The notes below the pieces were generated by a model. It was not told the DNA's origin, searched no databases, and saw nothing but the letters and a program-made list of their open reading frames with translations. The position numbers were made by a program, and so were the translations under genes. Of a stretch of 64,000 bases of DNA, positions 46,296 to 57,969 are shown piece by piece (position 1 is the first letter of the stretch; each line of letters starts with the position of its first letter). This DNA comes from Serripes groenlandicus (lineage: Eukaryota; Mollusca; Bivalvia; Cardiida; Cardiidae). The stretch is taken from assembly GCA_031761405.1 (NCBI GenBank), contig JASEVX010000013.1, forward strand, positions 36,639,033 through 36,703,032. Reading direction: 5' to 3'.

Positions 46296-47185
46296 TTGAT
46301 ATTGCAAATATGACTAGTTCATATTGCAAAGTAATGACGAGTTGACATTGCAAAGTAATAGCATGTTTAATATTGCAAAGTAATAACGAGTTAACATTGC
46401 AAAGTAATAGCATGTTTAATATTGCAAAGTAATAACGAGTTGACATTGAAAAGTAATAGCATGTTTAATATTGCAAAGTAATAACGAGTTGACATTGCCA
46501 AGTAATAGCATGTTTAATATTGCAAAGTAATAACGAGTCGACATTTCAAAGTAAAAACGAGTTTAACAGTGCAAAAGAAATAAGGGGTTTGCAAAGTAAT
46601 AATGAGTTGATATCCCAAAGAAAAAAGGAGTTTGATATTGCAAAGTAATAAGAACTTGATATAACACAGTAATTACGGGTTGATATTGCAAAGTAAACAC
46701 AAGTTTAATATTGAAAAGAAATAAGGGGTTTGATATTGCAAAGTAATAACAAGTTTGAAAATGCGACACAATAGCGAGTTGATATTGCATAGTAATAAGG
46801 AGTTTGATATTGCAAAGTAATAATGACTTGATACAACAAATTAATTACGGGTTGGTATAGAAAGGTAAACAAAAGCTGATATTGCATTAAGTAATTAGGT
46901 GTTTAATATAAAAGGAATAATGAGGAGCTGATATGGTAAAGCAGTAACGAGTTTGGTATTGCAAAGTAATAAAGATTTAATATTGCAAAATACAAAGGAA
47001 TTGATATTAAAAATTAAACAAAGTTAAAAATAATGAGCTTTTATTGCAAAGCAATGACATAGACATCTCTAGTATGTTATTGCAAAGGAATTATGAGCTT
47101 TTATTGCAAAGCAATGACATAGAAATCTCTAGTATGTTATTGCAAAGAAATTATGAGCTTTTATTGCAAAGCAATGACATAGATA
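46296..47185 (+). repeat. 24/25-bp satellite, left block, degenerate
   Basis: Monomers resemble GAGTTGATATTGCAAAGTAA plus TAAC, with much variation. A 49-bp dimer (GACATTGCAAAGTAATAGCA, TGTTTAATATTGCAAAGTAA) repeats about four times at 46335-46530. At 47034-47180 a 60-bp unit (TTATTGCAAAGCAATGACAT and CTCTAGTATG) repeats about two and a half times. Confidence 0.85.
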
Positions 47186-50020
47186 TATTTTTTTCTAGTA
47201 TCTAGGCCACTGGCCCAAAATACAATATACAGTTACATATAACAAGTGAACGGAGAGTGACAATAATATAAAAAAGCAAATACAATTCATGATCTAACAC
47301 ACTTTTAAGTAAGGAACTTTTGACACCTTTGCAGCAGTTGAAGATATGGTTACGTACTTTCATTTTCCTAATTTGTCTTCAACTTTACGTGAAAATAAAG
47401 TATTTACAGCAGACGTAGAGATGGTTGTCTTGTCTTCTTTCCTTTCCCTTCTTTATCTTAAAATCTATTTAAGCAGTCGACTGATTTTGGACTTTTGGGG
47501 GTTTATCATGATGAAAATAACTATCGAAGTTTAGTTTAAATCATTCAACACAAATTTTTCCAGCACAAATGATTCAAAAAGGTATTTAGATACTTTATAT
47601 ATGGGCCGCTCCATGAGAAAACCGGTGATAGTGACATCGCATAAGAAATGACGTATTCATCACTCAAAGATTGACGTCATTTGTGTGTTTACGCGGAAGT
47701 AAACTCACATACATGTATACACAGAGTTCGATTTGGTTTATTAACATCATGTTCATCGGCAGATGAAATGTAGAGCGACATACTGTTACAAGCCGGTTTA
47801 ATCTGCCCAATTTGTTGGAAGAATGTATTAATTATTCAAAACGTCCAATAAACACGAGCGTGTAAGATTAGTAAACAGATAATATATAATTATGTATATC
47901 AATATTTATTTTAACTATTTAGTTTTTCATGATCTGTGAATTCCCTTTTTAAATGATCCATTTGTGCTTTAGAGTTAAATATGTTTCTGAGATAGATTTG
48001 AAACGTGTTTTACAATTTAAACATGTATACGCATTTACGTTCATTCTTCTTTTCTTCTGTTTTTGATTATGTGAAATTCCTGTTTATTGCCATCACCTTT
48101 CAATTTAAATAAATGCTTAATATAGTTTAACACTGTAATGGTGTTATACAAGACTTTATGAACAAAGTTTATCTGCATCTGCGAAAAGTAAATTGAATAA
48201 AACATAGCCCTCAATAAGGTTTAGAACTTGTAGTCATAGAAAAACAAAAGTCTATGAAATAAAACCGTGTGAATCGCTTGAAATTGAGGAAACAAAATAC
48301 TTTGTTTTGTGTCATTATTATTCAATTATGTATGAATTTGCGAGCGTTAAAGAATCAGCTTGCAAATCCATACAATTTATTCCGCATCTAGGTGTATAGA
48401 TTATATAATCCGTTGTTATACTTCGGACCAACAGTATACACCTGGCTCATGTGTGATGTATGTGCGGGTAAAGATCGTAATATACACTTGTCGAAAACAC
48501 CCTAGACAGTAGAAATGAGCTCAATCTATTAGGTACACAGCTACCCAACTTCAGTTTAACTATATTACGTTATGGCTTACGTGATTTGTAAGAGAGATTG
48601 ACTATGAAATATTTCCTCAACGGGTGTTGCACTTGCAGGAGGCTGACCTGGAAATATGTTTGTTTCATTCTGCATGTACTATATCAATCTGCATTTTTAA
48701 AAAAAGATACATTGTATATATAATCAGTTTCTGATGCGTGTTTCATTCTTGAAAGCCGTAAACAATTTGGTTTCAATTTTCGTAGACTTACATTCATGTC
48801 TACATGGATTATGTATAAAGGTAAAATACATACGGTGCAATGCATTAAAGCAAATTTAACACATTTTCAGTTTCGATTTTCAATTATGTGACTAGATAGA
48901 AAAACAACGTTAGTGGCATATCTAACCAGTGTAGATCTACACCAATCTGCGTATCTGAGTCTGATCTTAATTAATAAGTCACCAAAGCTTCCGAGAAATT
49001 TACGTTTGAATATGAAGTGATAGTTTAACCAGTGACGATAGTCATCTTTCGAAAACAAATGTCATGTGATACCTAAATATACAATGCTGCTAATTTAGTG
49101 GCTATCTAGATTTTGACATGGATTGAGATCATGGATCTCATATCAAAATGGTTTGTATAAGATAACAATCGCTGTTCATGTTGTTGTCTACTGATCTCAA
49201 GAAGCAACAATGATTCTAGATATTTTTCAAACCATGGGGAAAACGCAGTTTGATGAGGGATCTTGATCAGTTGTTAGGTTTATGTACGCTGTATGCTTTA
49301 ATTATTCTGTTTATACGGTGATAATATGTAGATAATTACTATGAAATATTCCTAGCAGTATTAAAACCATTATTCATTTTAGGCAACTGACTGTCTGTAA
49401 ATATATTGGGTATTTTTGTTTTCTTTTCAATACAATGTAATGCTGCCATGCAGCGGTGGTGTATACTATTTGCACGATGCCGACATAATGAAAGATCGGC
49501 CTGGCAGTTGTTATCTGTTCAGCATCCAAACAAAATGATATATGGTACATAACATAGGACATTAAAGTAGAGTTATGCTATATAATTATATATATATATA
49601 TGGTAATATCATCTTCATGAATTTGCGACTGATGAAATCCTGATAAGCTTATGCATTTGTTTAGCCTGGTCAGGAACGCCCTTGTCCGTTCAGTTTTACA
49701 TTCTTCCTGAGAGTAAGTTTGAAAGAAATGTTAAAAGCCAACTTAAGTATGAAATATAAATCAAATTGGCATTGATTTTGTCGTTATCTAGTTATTCCAG
49801 CTGTCATTAAAGCAGACTGTTGCAGATCTGAATGTTTGATTTGACCAAAAACACCTGAACATCTTGTTATCTATTTATCCCAACTGCCATGTGTTCCCCA
49901 CTGACGAACCAAGTGTTGTTTTGATTAAAACAAATTAAAGTAGAATGTTGCATATCTGAGTATAAATAAGAGAAAATGATAAAAAAAAAATCATCATTTG
50001 TGAAATTCAATTAACCTATA

Positions 50021-50092
50021 CAATACAATACAATAAAATAAAATAAAATAAAATAAAATAAAATAAAATACAATACAATATTATTGTATTGT
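50021..50092. repeat. (AAAAT)n / (AATAC)n microsatellite
   Basis: AATAC units, then about eight ATAAA units, then AATAC again, ending in the palindromic ATTATTGTATTGTAATAT. It abuts the 3' end of the minus-strand LINE fragment, so it probably grew from that element's tail. Confidence 0.85.
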
Positions 50093-50710
50093 AATATAAG
50101 GTCTCCGGTCCACAATACATATAAATTACATACAAATCAATGCTTCAGAGCAACTCACAATATACACAAATTTGACAACAATTCTTAATACGGACAATAA
50201 ATGTAGATATGTAAATAGTTATTGACCAAGTAGCATACTTTATGAATTATATTAGTGTCATATATATGCACCTATTTCATCCTAATTAATGCAATTTAAT
50301 ATGTTCTATTAAATGATTTGTTCATTTGAAGTATTCTTAAATATCAGTTATTAGAAGCTTTTTTCAAATAAATCTCTCTTCAAATGCAAATGTCAGATAT
50401 CTACACATGTAGCCAGGATTTGAATTAAAATTTTGTTTTGACATTGCATTATCCTATTTAACAGATGTTTTGTTGGTAAATTATTATTTCCATTGTGTGG
50501 AAAGTGACGTTTTCTTAAGTTATCATATAACGGACACATCAATACAAAATGTAAATCGTCTTCAATAATGTAAATATTTGTATTTAAACAATAAATACAA
50601 ACTCTAAACATTTTCTCAATATTGTCATGGCGTCCTCCTTCTATAGCTAAACTGTGGTTAGGGGACATTAAATGTATGTTCGTCGATATATATATAATGC
50701 ATTTCAATCA
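50093..50710 (-). pseudogene. LINE ORF2 C-terminal fragment and 3' UTR
   Basis: Minus frame 50707-50393 reads MSPNHSLAIEGGRHDNIEK, then FRVCIYC and IIEDDLHFVLMCPLYDNLRK, the conserved C-terminal 'GRH.. C..C .. IEDE.HF...CP' region of non-LTR elements. It is followed by a ~290-bp 3' UTR ending GGACCGGAGACCTTATATTA. It is related to but clearly distinct from the fragment at 51688-51927. The RT domain is missing (5' truncation). Confidence 0.65.
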
Positions 50711-52159
50711 TTAGGTATGTTTCCATGTCCAATAATGATTTGAAATCTTTGTAGTAGTTACGCTTTTGAAGAGTTACACATAACTGTGTGCCACTTTTGT
50801 ATTGAAATATCAATAACTCGTTGTTTAAATGCTTATATAACAGGGAATCCTTCGATTGTGATGCAAGTGTGTTGTTATTTGTTAAAAGTCATTCAACAAT
50901 GCATTCAGTTATACAACACAGACAAAGTTTCTAGCTCTGTCAACTGAAACAGTAGCTTTCGTAGTACTATCTAAACAACCAAGATAATTTAAAGATTGAA
51001 TTTGACTATTGCCAATTGAAAATTGGTAGTGAACCGACAGGAACTCGTACACTGATTTCAGATCTTTATGAGGTCGCTATATAATCACAAACCACAGAGG
51101 TTTTAGTAAATCGGAAATAAGATCTCGTTAAACGGATACTATCAGCAAAGCTAAATCTAAATTCATGCAATTCATTTTCCTTCGATATAATTTATTTTCC
51201 TGGTTTGTTTCTAAGTTTGTAAGCAATCGATGCACCCGGTGGCATTCACATAATCAACTAGATGCGTAAAAATAGTTTTCGTGTAGCAAAGGAAATAAGA
51301 CTCCAACAATATTTCATACATGTACCCTGACATCTAGTTCAAAACGCTGTGCTTTAAAATGCACCACCGTTCGAAGTAGTACTGCATTACAGGTGAAGTT
51401 ATATGTTGAAAGGCTTAAAACGTAAGCAAGCCATTTTGAGAAAAGTAAAAATAACGTTGCTGTAAATTTTGTTTGAGTGTCGAGCATAGATATGAAAATG
51501 ACGTCGACGTCATTTCAATAATTAGTAACACATGTCTTCTTTTAATGTCCATTACGGCGTCAATATTCGCCATACGAAGTCCACATATATATCAAACAAA
51601 ACTAGACAATTAGGACTATATGAAAATGTAAAAATCCCAAAATCGAAAATGTTGTCACTATCACCGGTTTTCTCATGGAGTGGCCCATATATATATATTT
51701 GTTTTTTCTTCTAAAATTGTATGAGATATTTCATAATTGCTGATTACACTCAATTGCTTTTTAAAGTTTTTCTTTCTCATCTGCTCATCAATTATACATT
51801 GGATGAACAAATGAAATTCGTCTTCGATGATATAGATATTTTGTTTTTCACAAATTTGACATAACCTGAAATTTCGATCTATGAATAAATGTCTTCCCCT
51901 TTCAATCATGAGATCATGTGGGAACATCTTAAATTTGACAATGTTTTCTTTTATACATAGGAAAGATCAGTGTTGAGATATAGTTCGGGTGTTAACAGCG
52001 ATTTTAAGTTTTTATAATGGTATGCTGTTGTGGTTTCGTTTATATAACCTTATGAAAGAGAATCACTAGTATTTGTAGAAAGACACCATATCTTCTTACA
52101 AAAGTGAATGTGTACTTTTTCAATGTATTGGTATCCAAATGACAATTTTAATATCTAGA

Positions 52160-54340
52160 AATAGTTTGACATTGCAAAGTTATAATTATTTGATATAACA
52201 AGGTAAAAACGAGTTGATATTGCAAAGTAATAAGGAGTTTGATATAGCATAGTAATAATTATTTAATATCTCAAAGTAACTACTTACCAGTTTATATTGC
52301 AAAGTAAAAATAAGTTGATATTGCAAAGTAGAAATAAGTTGATATTGCAAAGTAAGTAAGTATTTAATATTACACAATAATGACGACCTGATATTACAAA
52401 GTAATAAGGCGTTGACATTGCAAAGTAATTTAGAGTTTGATATGGTTAAGTAATAAGGAGTTGAAATTGCAAAGGAATGGATATTTTATATTGCAAAGTA
52501 GTACTTAGTTGATATTGAAAAGTAATAACGAGTTTTATGTTACAAAGTAATAACGAGTTTTATGTTTCATAGTAATATCGAGATAACATTGCAAAGCAAT
52601 ACCAAGTTTGTTATTGCAAAGTTATACTGCAAAGTTATACTGCAAAGTAATAAAGAGTTTTATATGGTTAAGAGATACAGAGTTGAAATCACTAAAGAAT
52701 GGGGCTTTGATGATGCAAAGTAATAATGAGCTTCATATTGCAAAGTAATAAACAGTTTAATAGTTCAATGTCATTGAACGAGTTGATTTTGCAAAGTAAT
52801 AAACAGTTTAATAGTTCAATGTCATTGAACGAGTTGATTTTGCAAATTAAGAACAAGTTGATATTAAACAGAAATAACGAATGATATATTGAAAAGTAAT
52901 AAAGAGCTTAATATTGCAAAGTAATAACGAGTTTATACTGCAAATTAATCAATAGTTTCATATAACAAAGCAAAATCGAAATGATATTTCAAAGCAATAC
53001 CGAGTCTGATATTGAAAAGTAATAACGAGTCTGATATTGTAAAGTTACAAGAATATTTATATTGCAAAGTACTAAGGTGTTTATATTGAACAGAAAAAGT
53101 AATACCAAACTGATATTGCAAGTAATAACGAATTTGATATAGCAAAGTAATAACGAGTTTTATATTGTAAAGTAATAACGAATTTGATATAGCAAAGTAC
53201 AAACGAGTTGATATAGCAAAGTAAGAAAGAGTTTGATATTGCAGAGTAATAACGAATTTGATATAACAAAGTAATAACGAGTTTGATATAGCAAAGTAAT
53301 AACGAGTTTGATATAGCAAAGTAATAACGAATTGATATAGCAAAGTAATAACGAGTTTGATATATCAAAGTAATAACGAGTTGATAAAGCAAAAAAAATA
53401 ACGAATTTGATATAGCAAAGTAATAACGAATTTGATATAGCAAAGTAATAACGAGTTTGATATAGCAAAGTAATAACGAGTTTGATATAGCAAAGTAATA
53501 ACGAATTTATATAGCAAAGTAATAACGAGTTTGATATAGCAAAGTAATAACGAGTTGATCAAGCAAAACAAATAGCGAATTTGATATAGCAAAGTAATAA
53601 CGAATTTGATATAGCAAAGTAATAACGAGTTGATATAGCAAAGTAATAACGAATTGATATAACAAAGTAATAACGAGTTTGATATAGCAAAGTAATAACG
53701 AGTTGATGAAGCAAAATAAATAACGAATTTGATATAGCAAAGTAATAACGAATTTGATATAGCAAAGTAATAACGAGTTTGATATAGCAAAGTAATAGCG
53801 AATTGATATAACAAAGTAATAACGAGTTTGATATAGCAAAGTAATAACGAGTTGATAAAGCAAAATAAATAACGAATTTGATGTAGCAAAATAATAACGA
53901 ATTTGATATAGCAAAGTAATAACGAGTTGATCAAGCAAAAAAAATAACGAATTTGATATAGCAAAGTAATAACGAATTTGATATAGCAAAGTAATAACGA
54001 GTTTGATATAGCAAAGTAATAACGAGTTTGATATAGCAAAGTAATAACGAATTTATATAGCAAAGTAATAACGAGTTTGATATAGCAAAGTAATAACGAG
54101 TTGATCAAGCAAAATAAATAGCGAATTTGATATAGCAAAGTAATAACGAATTTGATATAGCAAAGTAATAACGAGTTGATATAGCAAAGTAATAACGAAT
54201 TGATATAACAAAGTAATAACGAGTTTGATATAGCAAAGTAATAACGAGTTGATGAAGCAAAATAAATAACGAATTTGATATAGCAAAGTAATAACGAATT
54301 TGATATAGCAAAGTAATAACGAGTTTGATATAGCAAAGTA
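52160..54340 (+). repeat. 24/25-bp satellite, middle block
   Basis: It is degenerate at 52160-53080, then homogeneous with GAGTTTGATATAGCAAAGTA plus ATAAC (25 bp) and the 24-bp GAGTTGATATAGCAAAGTAA variant. Marker monomers (GAATTTATATAGC; GTTGATCAAGCAAAA) recur 546 bp apart (53502 and 54048), so there is a higher-order repeat of about 22 monomers. GC is about 28%. The block is cut at 54340 by the element that follows. Confidence 0.95.
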
Positions 54341-54599
54341 TAGTCCGGGAGCCAAACCCTGAATTTCAGGTGCACCTGGAATTGCCGGTTAAAGGTTTTT
54401 TCATGGTTGATTCTGGTATCCTATGAGTTACTCTTCAATATTCATGAGGATGACCGATCGTCACCTTTGGGGAAATTTAAATATTAACCCTTTTATTCCA
54501 TATAGCGTGATGGCTGATAGATCAAGATTTCTTTGTCGGTGTAGGAAGAAACAAAAAGTCGATTGTAATAGTAAACTATTTATACGGCGTTCAAGTAAC

Positions 54600-54910
54600 C
54601 CTTTCCGATAAACAGCACATATACAGCAGACGACTTTGAAACAAAATCTCTGTAAATGAAAGTATAATTGTTGAATAGTGTTGAAAACATTGTGGCAAAA
54701 GGAGAAATTGCTTGTTTTGAGCAATTTCTTCTTTTGTCACGATATTTTCAAATGTGTCAGGAAAGGTCTCTATTTCGGAAACTCTTAATAAATGAAAGAA
54801 TAATTATTAGATAAAGTTGAAAACGTTGTGGAAAAAGGAGAAATTGCTCACTTTCAGACATTTCTCCATTTCCACACACTTTTCAAAAGTCGTCTTCTGC
54901 CGATGCGTTA
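54600..54910. repeat. Two hairpin-family repeats in tandem
   Basis: 54600-54735: AGCAGACGACTTTGAAAC, AACATTGTGGCAAAAGGAGA, AATTGCTTGTTTTGAGCAAT, TTCTTCTTTTGTCACGATAT. 54800-54905: AACGTTGTGGAAAAAGGAGA, AATTGCTCACTTTC and AAAGTCGTCTTCTGCC. They are the clearest palindromic cores in the window. Confidence 0.8.
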
Positions 54911-55142
54911 TCCAACTACATTCAATATTAATGATTTCATTTATAGAGGTTTTCAAATTTGTTGCATAGTTGATTTCAATGTCATATGCTGCAGGACTAA
55001 CAAATGAGTAGCAACATATGTACATAGACTGGGATTAGGCTGCATTAATGTAACTTGTTTGCAATGATTGTGCATGTTTAAATGGTGTTTACGCCATTTT
55101 CAACAGTATTTCAGTTACACCAAAGCGTCTCCTAGGTAATAT

Positions 55143-55366
55143 GTGCCGTCCCGCAAGAAAACCTAAATTATAGCCTCTGCGTAATCCGCGCAGACTGATA
55201 TTCCGTCTCAAGGGGATACAGGTTTAGAGTAATGATTCCTGAAACAGAAAATCCACAGGAGGCAAAAAGTGTCTATCCGGGTAAGCCTGTGCGGCATGAT
55301 TAGGCTGATCCGGGTCGACACTTTACACATAGTCCACAATGTTGATATTCTCGCGGGACGGCTCAT
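55143..55366. mobile_element. ~220-bp MITE
   Basis: GTGCCGTCCCGCAAGAA at the left and TTCTCGCGGGACGGCTC at the right form terminal inverted repeats, flanked by ATAT on both sides. The interior has GCCTGTGCGGCATGATTAGG, then CTGATCCGGGTCGACACTTT, a phrase I associate with a palindromic repeat common in bivalves. Confidence 0.65.
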
Positions 55367-55396
55367 ATATATCAGTACTTCGCAGTCTCAATATCA

Positions 55397-55997
55397 CTAT
55401 ATTCCTTGGATGTGGTGCGCAACATGTTCTCCCTTTAAAAAGTGACACAGGACATGTGGAGGCAGGTTTTCCATTGTATGGAGGTAATAAAAGCTATAAC
55501 GGGCATAGTGAACATGGCCAGCAGCAAAGTAGTATGTGATCATCTGCCTTAATGTAGACAAGTGTGAGAGCCAGTCACCCTCACGCTCAGCTATTATGTA
55601 AGACATTATAATGAACACAGGTTTAATGAGGACATCTAGCCAAATGTTTACTGTCTTGCTTTGACTGGCTCTTTTTCCAAGTCTTTCATCAGATCGTTCA
55701 TCAGAACTTGCACAGTTGCATTCAATAACAAAGCGAAAAACCTCTTTTGCGAGTAACTTCAATGCGCGAACATTTTGCGGGAATTTCTTTCCACTCAACA
55801 TTTTGGGTACACCAGCAAAGACTGAAGACAAAACATCTGACAGTCCACTTTCGGCCACCAAGGTGCCAATGGAGCCCACAAAACTGATACGAGCATGCAT
55901 TCCATCCAGGCGCAAGTGCAACCCTTTGAATTTTTCAGGATGTGACCAAAGGATCTGAACTGCAACACTGCTATGTTCACAGAAACGGGAATGCGGA
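55397..55997 (-). pseudogene. N-terminal part of the element's nuclease-like gene, inverted
   Basis: On the minus strand the frame opens at least from about 55991 and reads VAVQILWSHPEKFKGLHLRL, then ISFVGSIGTLVAESGLSDVL and MLSGKKFPQNVRALKLL. It continues with WLDVLIKPVFIIMSYIIAER, LSHLSTLRQMITYYFA and HVHYARYSFYYLHTMENLPP, ending HIQGI at a stop near 55397. I recognise this as the N-terminal-to-middle part of a repetitive uncharacterised protein family found in many aquatic animals. There it is followed on the same strand by the part found here on the plus strand. The middle section expected after HIQGI is absent. There are no internal stops in about 195 codons, so the damage is recent or the piece is still under some constraint. 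Confidence 0.65.
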
Positions 55998-57302
55998 TTG
56001 CAAAAAACAAGGCTGAGCTAAAAAGATCCCTGCAAGTGGAGGTTTCATGTAGAAATACTGGGTATGCAGATATTATAGATGGATCTGCTCTACTTTGGAC
56101 CATCCATTGGCCAGAACAGGGGATAGTACTGGATTACGTTGCAAACCTTAAAAGACGTGTCGCAACATATCTAGAGAGCAGTGACGTTTATCTGATATTT
56201 GACAGGTACGATGACTTCAGCATTAAGTCTGTAGCTAGGAGCGGTAGAGAAACAGGCGTAAGTCGAATCCATCAATTAAACCCGAAAACAGTGTTGCCTG
56301 CACATAATGTTGTCTTGACGGTAGTGGGGAATAAGAAACAGCTCATGAAGATAATATGCAACAAATTAACGCGGGATATGTTGTTCCATAACTGTCTTAA
56401 CGGTCGCAAACTGGTGATAACAGGAGAAGACCCCTATCCTCTTGAAATCGCCAATGAGGGGGAAGACGTCAAGGCCAGATATGACATTGAAACGTCGCAT
56501 GAGGAAGCGGACATTAACATAGTCCAACAGGTTCTGAAGTGTGCAAATGACAGTTGTGTCTGATGATACAGACGTTTTTGTGCTGCTCCTTTAACCTTAT
56601 GAAATAGCAAACTTAGCCTTCAAATGACCATGGAATCTCCCATCAAAGGAAGGACAGTTGGAGACATCAAGTTGACAGCAGAAAAAAATAGCGTAAGATC
56701 AAGGAACTCCTGCCTGCTCATGCAGTATCCGGATGTGACACCGTAGCTTGCTACGTTGGAGTTGGCGAGGGCTCCGTTGTAAAGATTATTAGAACTGGCT
56801 GTGATCTGTCCGCAATTGGTAAAATTGACTCCCCTCTAGAAAAGGTTATATTGCAAGCAACGGCCTTCATTTCTGCCTGCTACGGAGTGAAACAAAGTGG
56901 TTTCATGTCAAACACAAGTTTATGGATCTAAGAATGGCAAGGGTCATGTATCAGCACCAAAAGTGTGTGCTATACCACCCACTGATGAGGTTTTCTGAGA
57001 AAGTGAAACGGGCACACTTTCAAGCCATCTTGTGGAGAAATATTGAGCTGAAGGACCCTCCTCCGCTAAGCCCTGAATATTTTGGATGGAAAAAAGACTT
57101 GAACAATAAATCACTTATGCCGATAACCGTACCTGATGGTTTCAAAATTGCACCAGCCTGTATCCTGGACTTAATTCGGTGTGGGTGCAACAGTCAAAGC
57201 TCATACAGCTCCAGGAGATGCAGCTGTCTGATTCATGGCCTTCCATATACAATGTTGTGTGCATGTTACTCTATTGGATGTTCTCGTTCAGAAGTAATTT
57301 GA
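55973..57302 (+). pseudogene. C-terminal XPG/FEN-like nuclease part of the element's gene
   Basis: The frame from 55973 is open for 196 codons: ETGMRIAKNKAELKRSLQVE, DIIDGSALLWTIHWP, DVYLIFDRYDDFSIKSVAR, KLVITGEDPYPLEIA and ETSHEEADINIVQQVL, stopping at 56561. A frameshift leads to VSDDTDVFVLLL (56549-56590), and a further frame gives LPAHAVSGCDTVACYVGVGE then GSVVKIIRTG (56706 on). The frame from 56922 ends with MPITVPDGFKIAPACILDLI and a Cys-rich tail (CGCNSQSSYSSRRCSC, CACYSIGC). The order FDRY..K..R, HEEAD, SDDTD and SGCDT.. GVGEGSVVK parallels XPG-N, XPG-I and the helix-hairpin motif of FEN1/XPG nucleases (PIN superfamily). The family assignment is an inference. At least three frameshifts or stops. 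Confidence 0.6.
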
Positions 57303-57969
57303 TGAAAACATCAGACAAGTTATAGCCAAGGTGACAGCCCTCCATGTTTTGTTTCTACATTTTCTTTCGAGTCATCATGACGGTGTTTTGAATATCATTG
57401 TCTCATGTAAAATTGCGGTTTTTAATGTGAATTATAATGTTCTGAATATTAAAGGGTTAAACTGCATTTAAGTCAGGTAATCGTCAGCAAATTCACGAGC
57501 CCAACTATGTGTAATCATCTGAAGAACATTCTGATATGTGAATGAGTGTGTGTTCCCTGTAAAGTACTCGTACATGTAGGGAACAATTCATCACGTTTCA
57601 ATGAGCAAGTGTTTGGAATTATGAAGAAAGGGTTAACATGGTTAATCTGATCAGATTTTATTTTCTATCATGATCTTCCCTCATCATCAATACATGTAGA
57701 CCCATTAATTATTACACATATGTAGCAAGGTGAAAACATAATTTGAACAGGGTCTTTCTGTCAGATAAATTTAAAACCAATTGCCATGTAGTATTTACTC
57801 GGAATTGGCCAGCAAAGGGTTAATTCACACTGAAATGACCATAGTTTAGTTATATTTGATATCATTCCCATAACTGTTCTTTGTTCTGGTCAAAAAAAAA
57901 AAAAAAAAAATGTTTGACAAAATAATGAAAACTCTTTTTTTGTTAAATTGCTTTAGACATTTGAAACTA
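57303..57969. other. Noncoding 3' part of the TIR element
   Basis: AT-rich sequence with four AAGGGTTAA-type motifs (57451, 57630, 57818 and 57970), a short inverted repeat GTTCCCT..AGGGAAC (57551-57582) and a poly-A run at 57893. No frame of note. Confidence 0.55.

Larger units (their letters stand above)
47602..51687. mobile_element. 4.1-kb element with 35-bp TIRs, inside the LINE
   Basis: The left end TGGGCCGCTCCATGAGAAAA then CCGGTGATAGTGACA (47602-47636) matches the complement of 51653-51687 with about one mismatch. Flanks are TATA on both sides, a plausible target duplication. Both ends are also followed inside by TGACGTCA-like sequence (47675; GACGTCGACGTCAT near 51500). No transposase is recognised in the interior, which is AT-rich and holds an unrelated LINE 3' end. 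Probably nonautonomous or decayed. Confidence 0.65.
47190..52150 (-). mobile_element. 5'-truncated LINE, minus strand, split by a later insertion
   Basis: On the minus strand, from 52120 downward, the frames read VHIHFCKKIWCLS, then YHYKNLKSLLTPELYLN. From 51927 they read MIERGRHLFIDRNFRLCQIC and YIIEDEFHLFIQC, the Cys-rich C-terminal part of a LINE ORF2. The ORF is cut at 51688. Past the inserted element it appears to resume at 47601 with KVSKYLF and (frameshifted) FVLEKFVLNDLN. A 3' UTR-like stretch follows, ending with GTATTTTGGGCCAGTGGCCT and AGATACTAGAAAAAAA near 47190. It lies between two blocks of the same satellite, so it inserted into that array. Confidence 0.6.

Noticed and set aside
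55795..56103. A 102-codon minus-strand frame overlapping the nuclease-like gene
   Set aside because: It is antisense to the plus-strand coding frame and out of register with the recognised minus-strand fragment.
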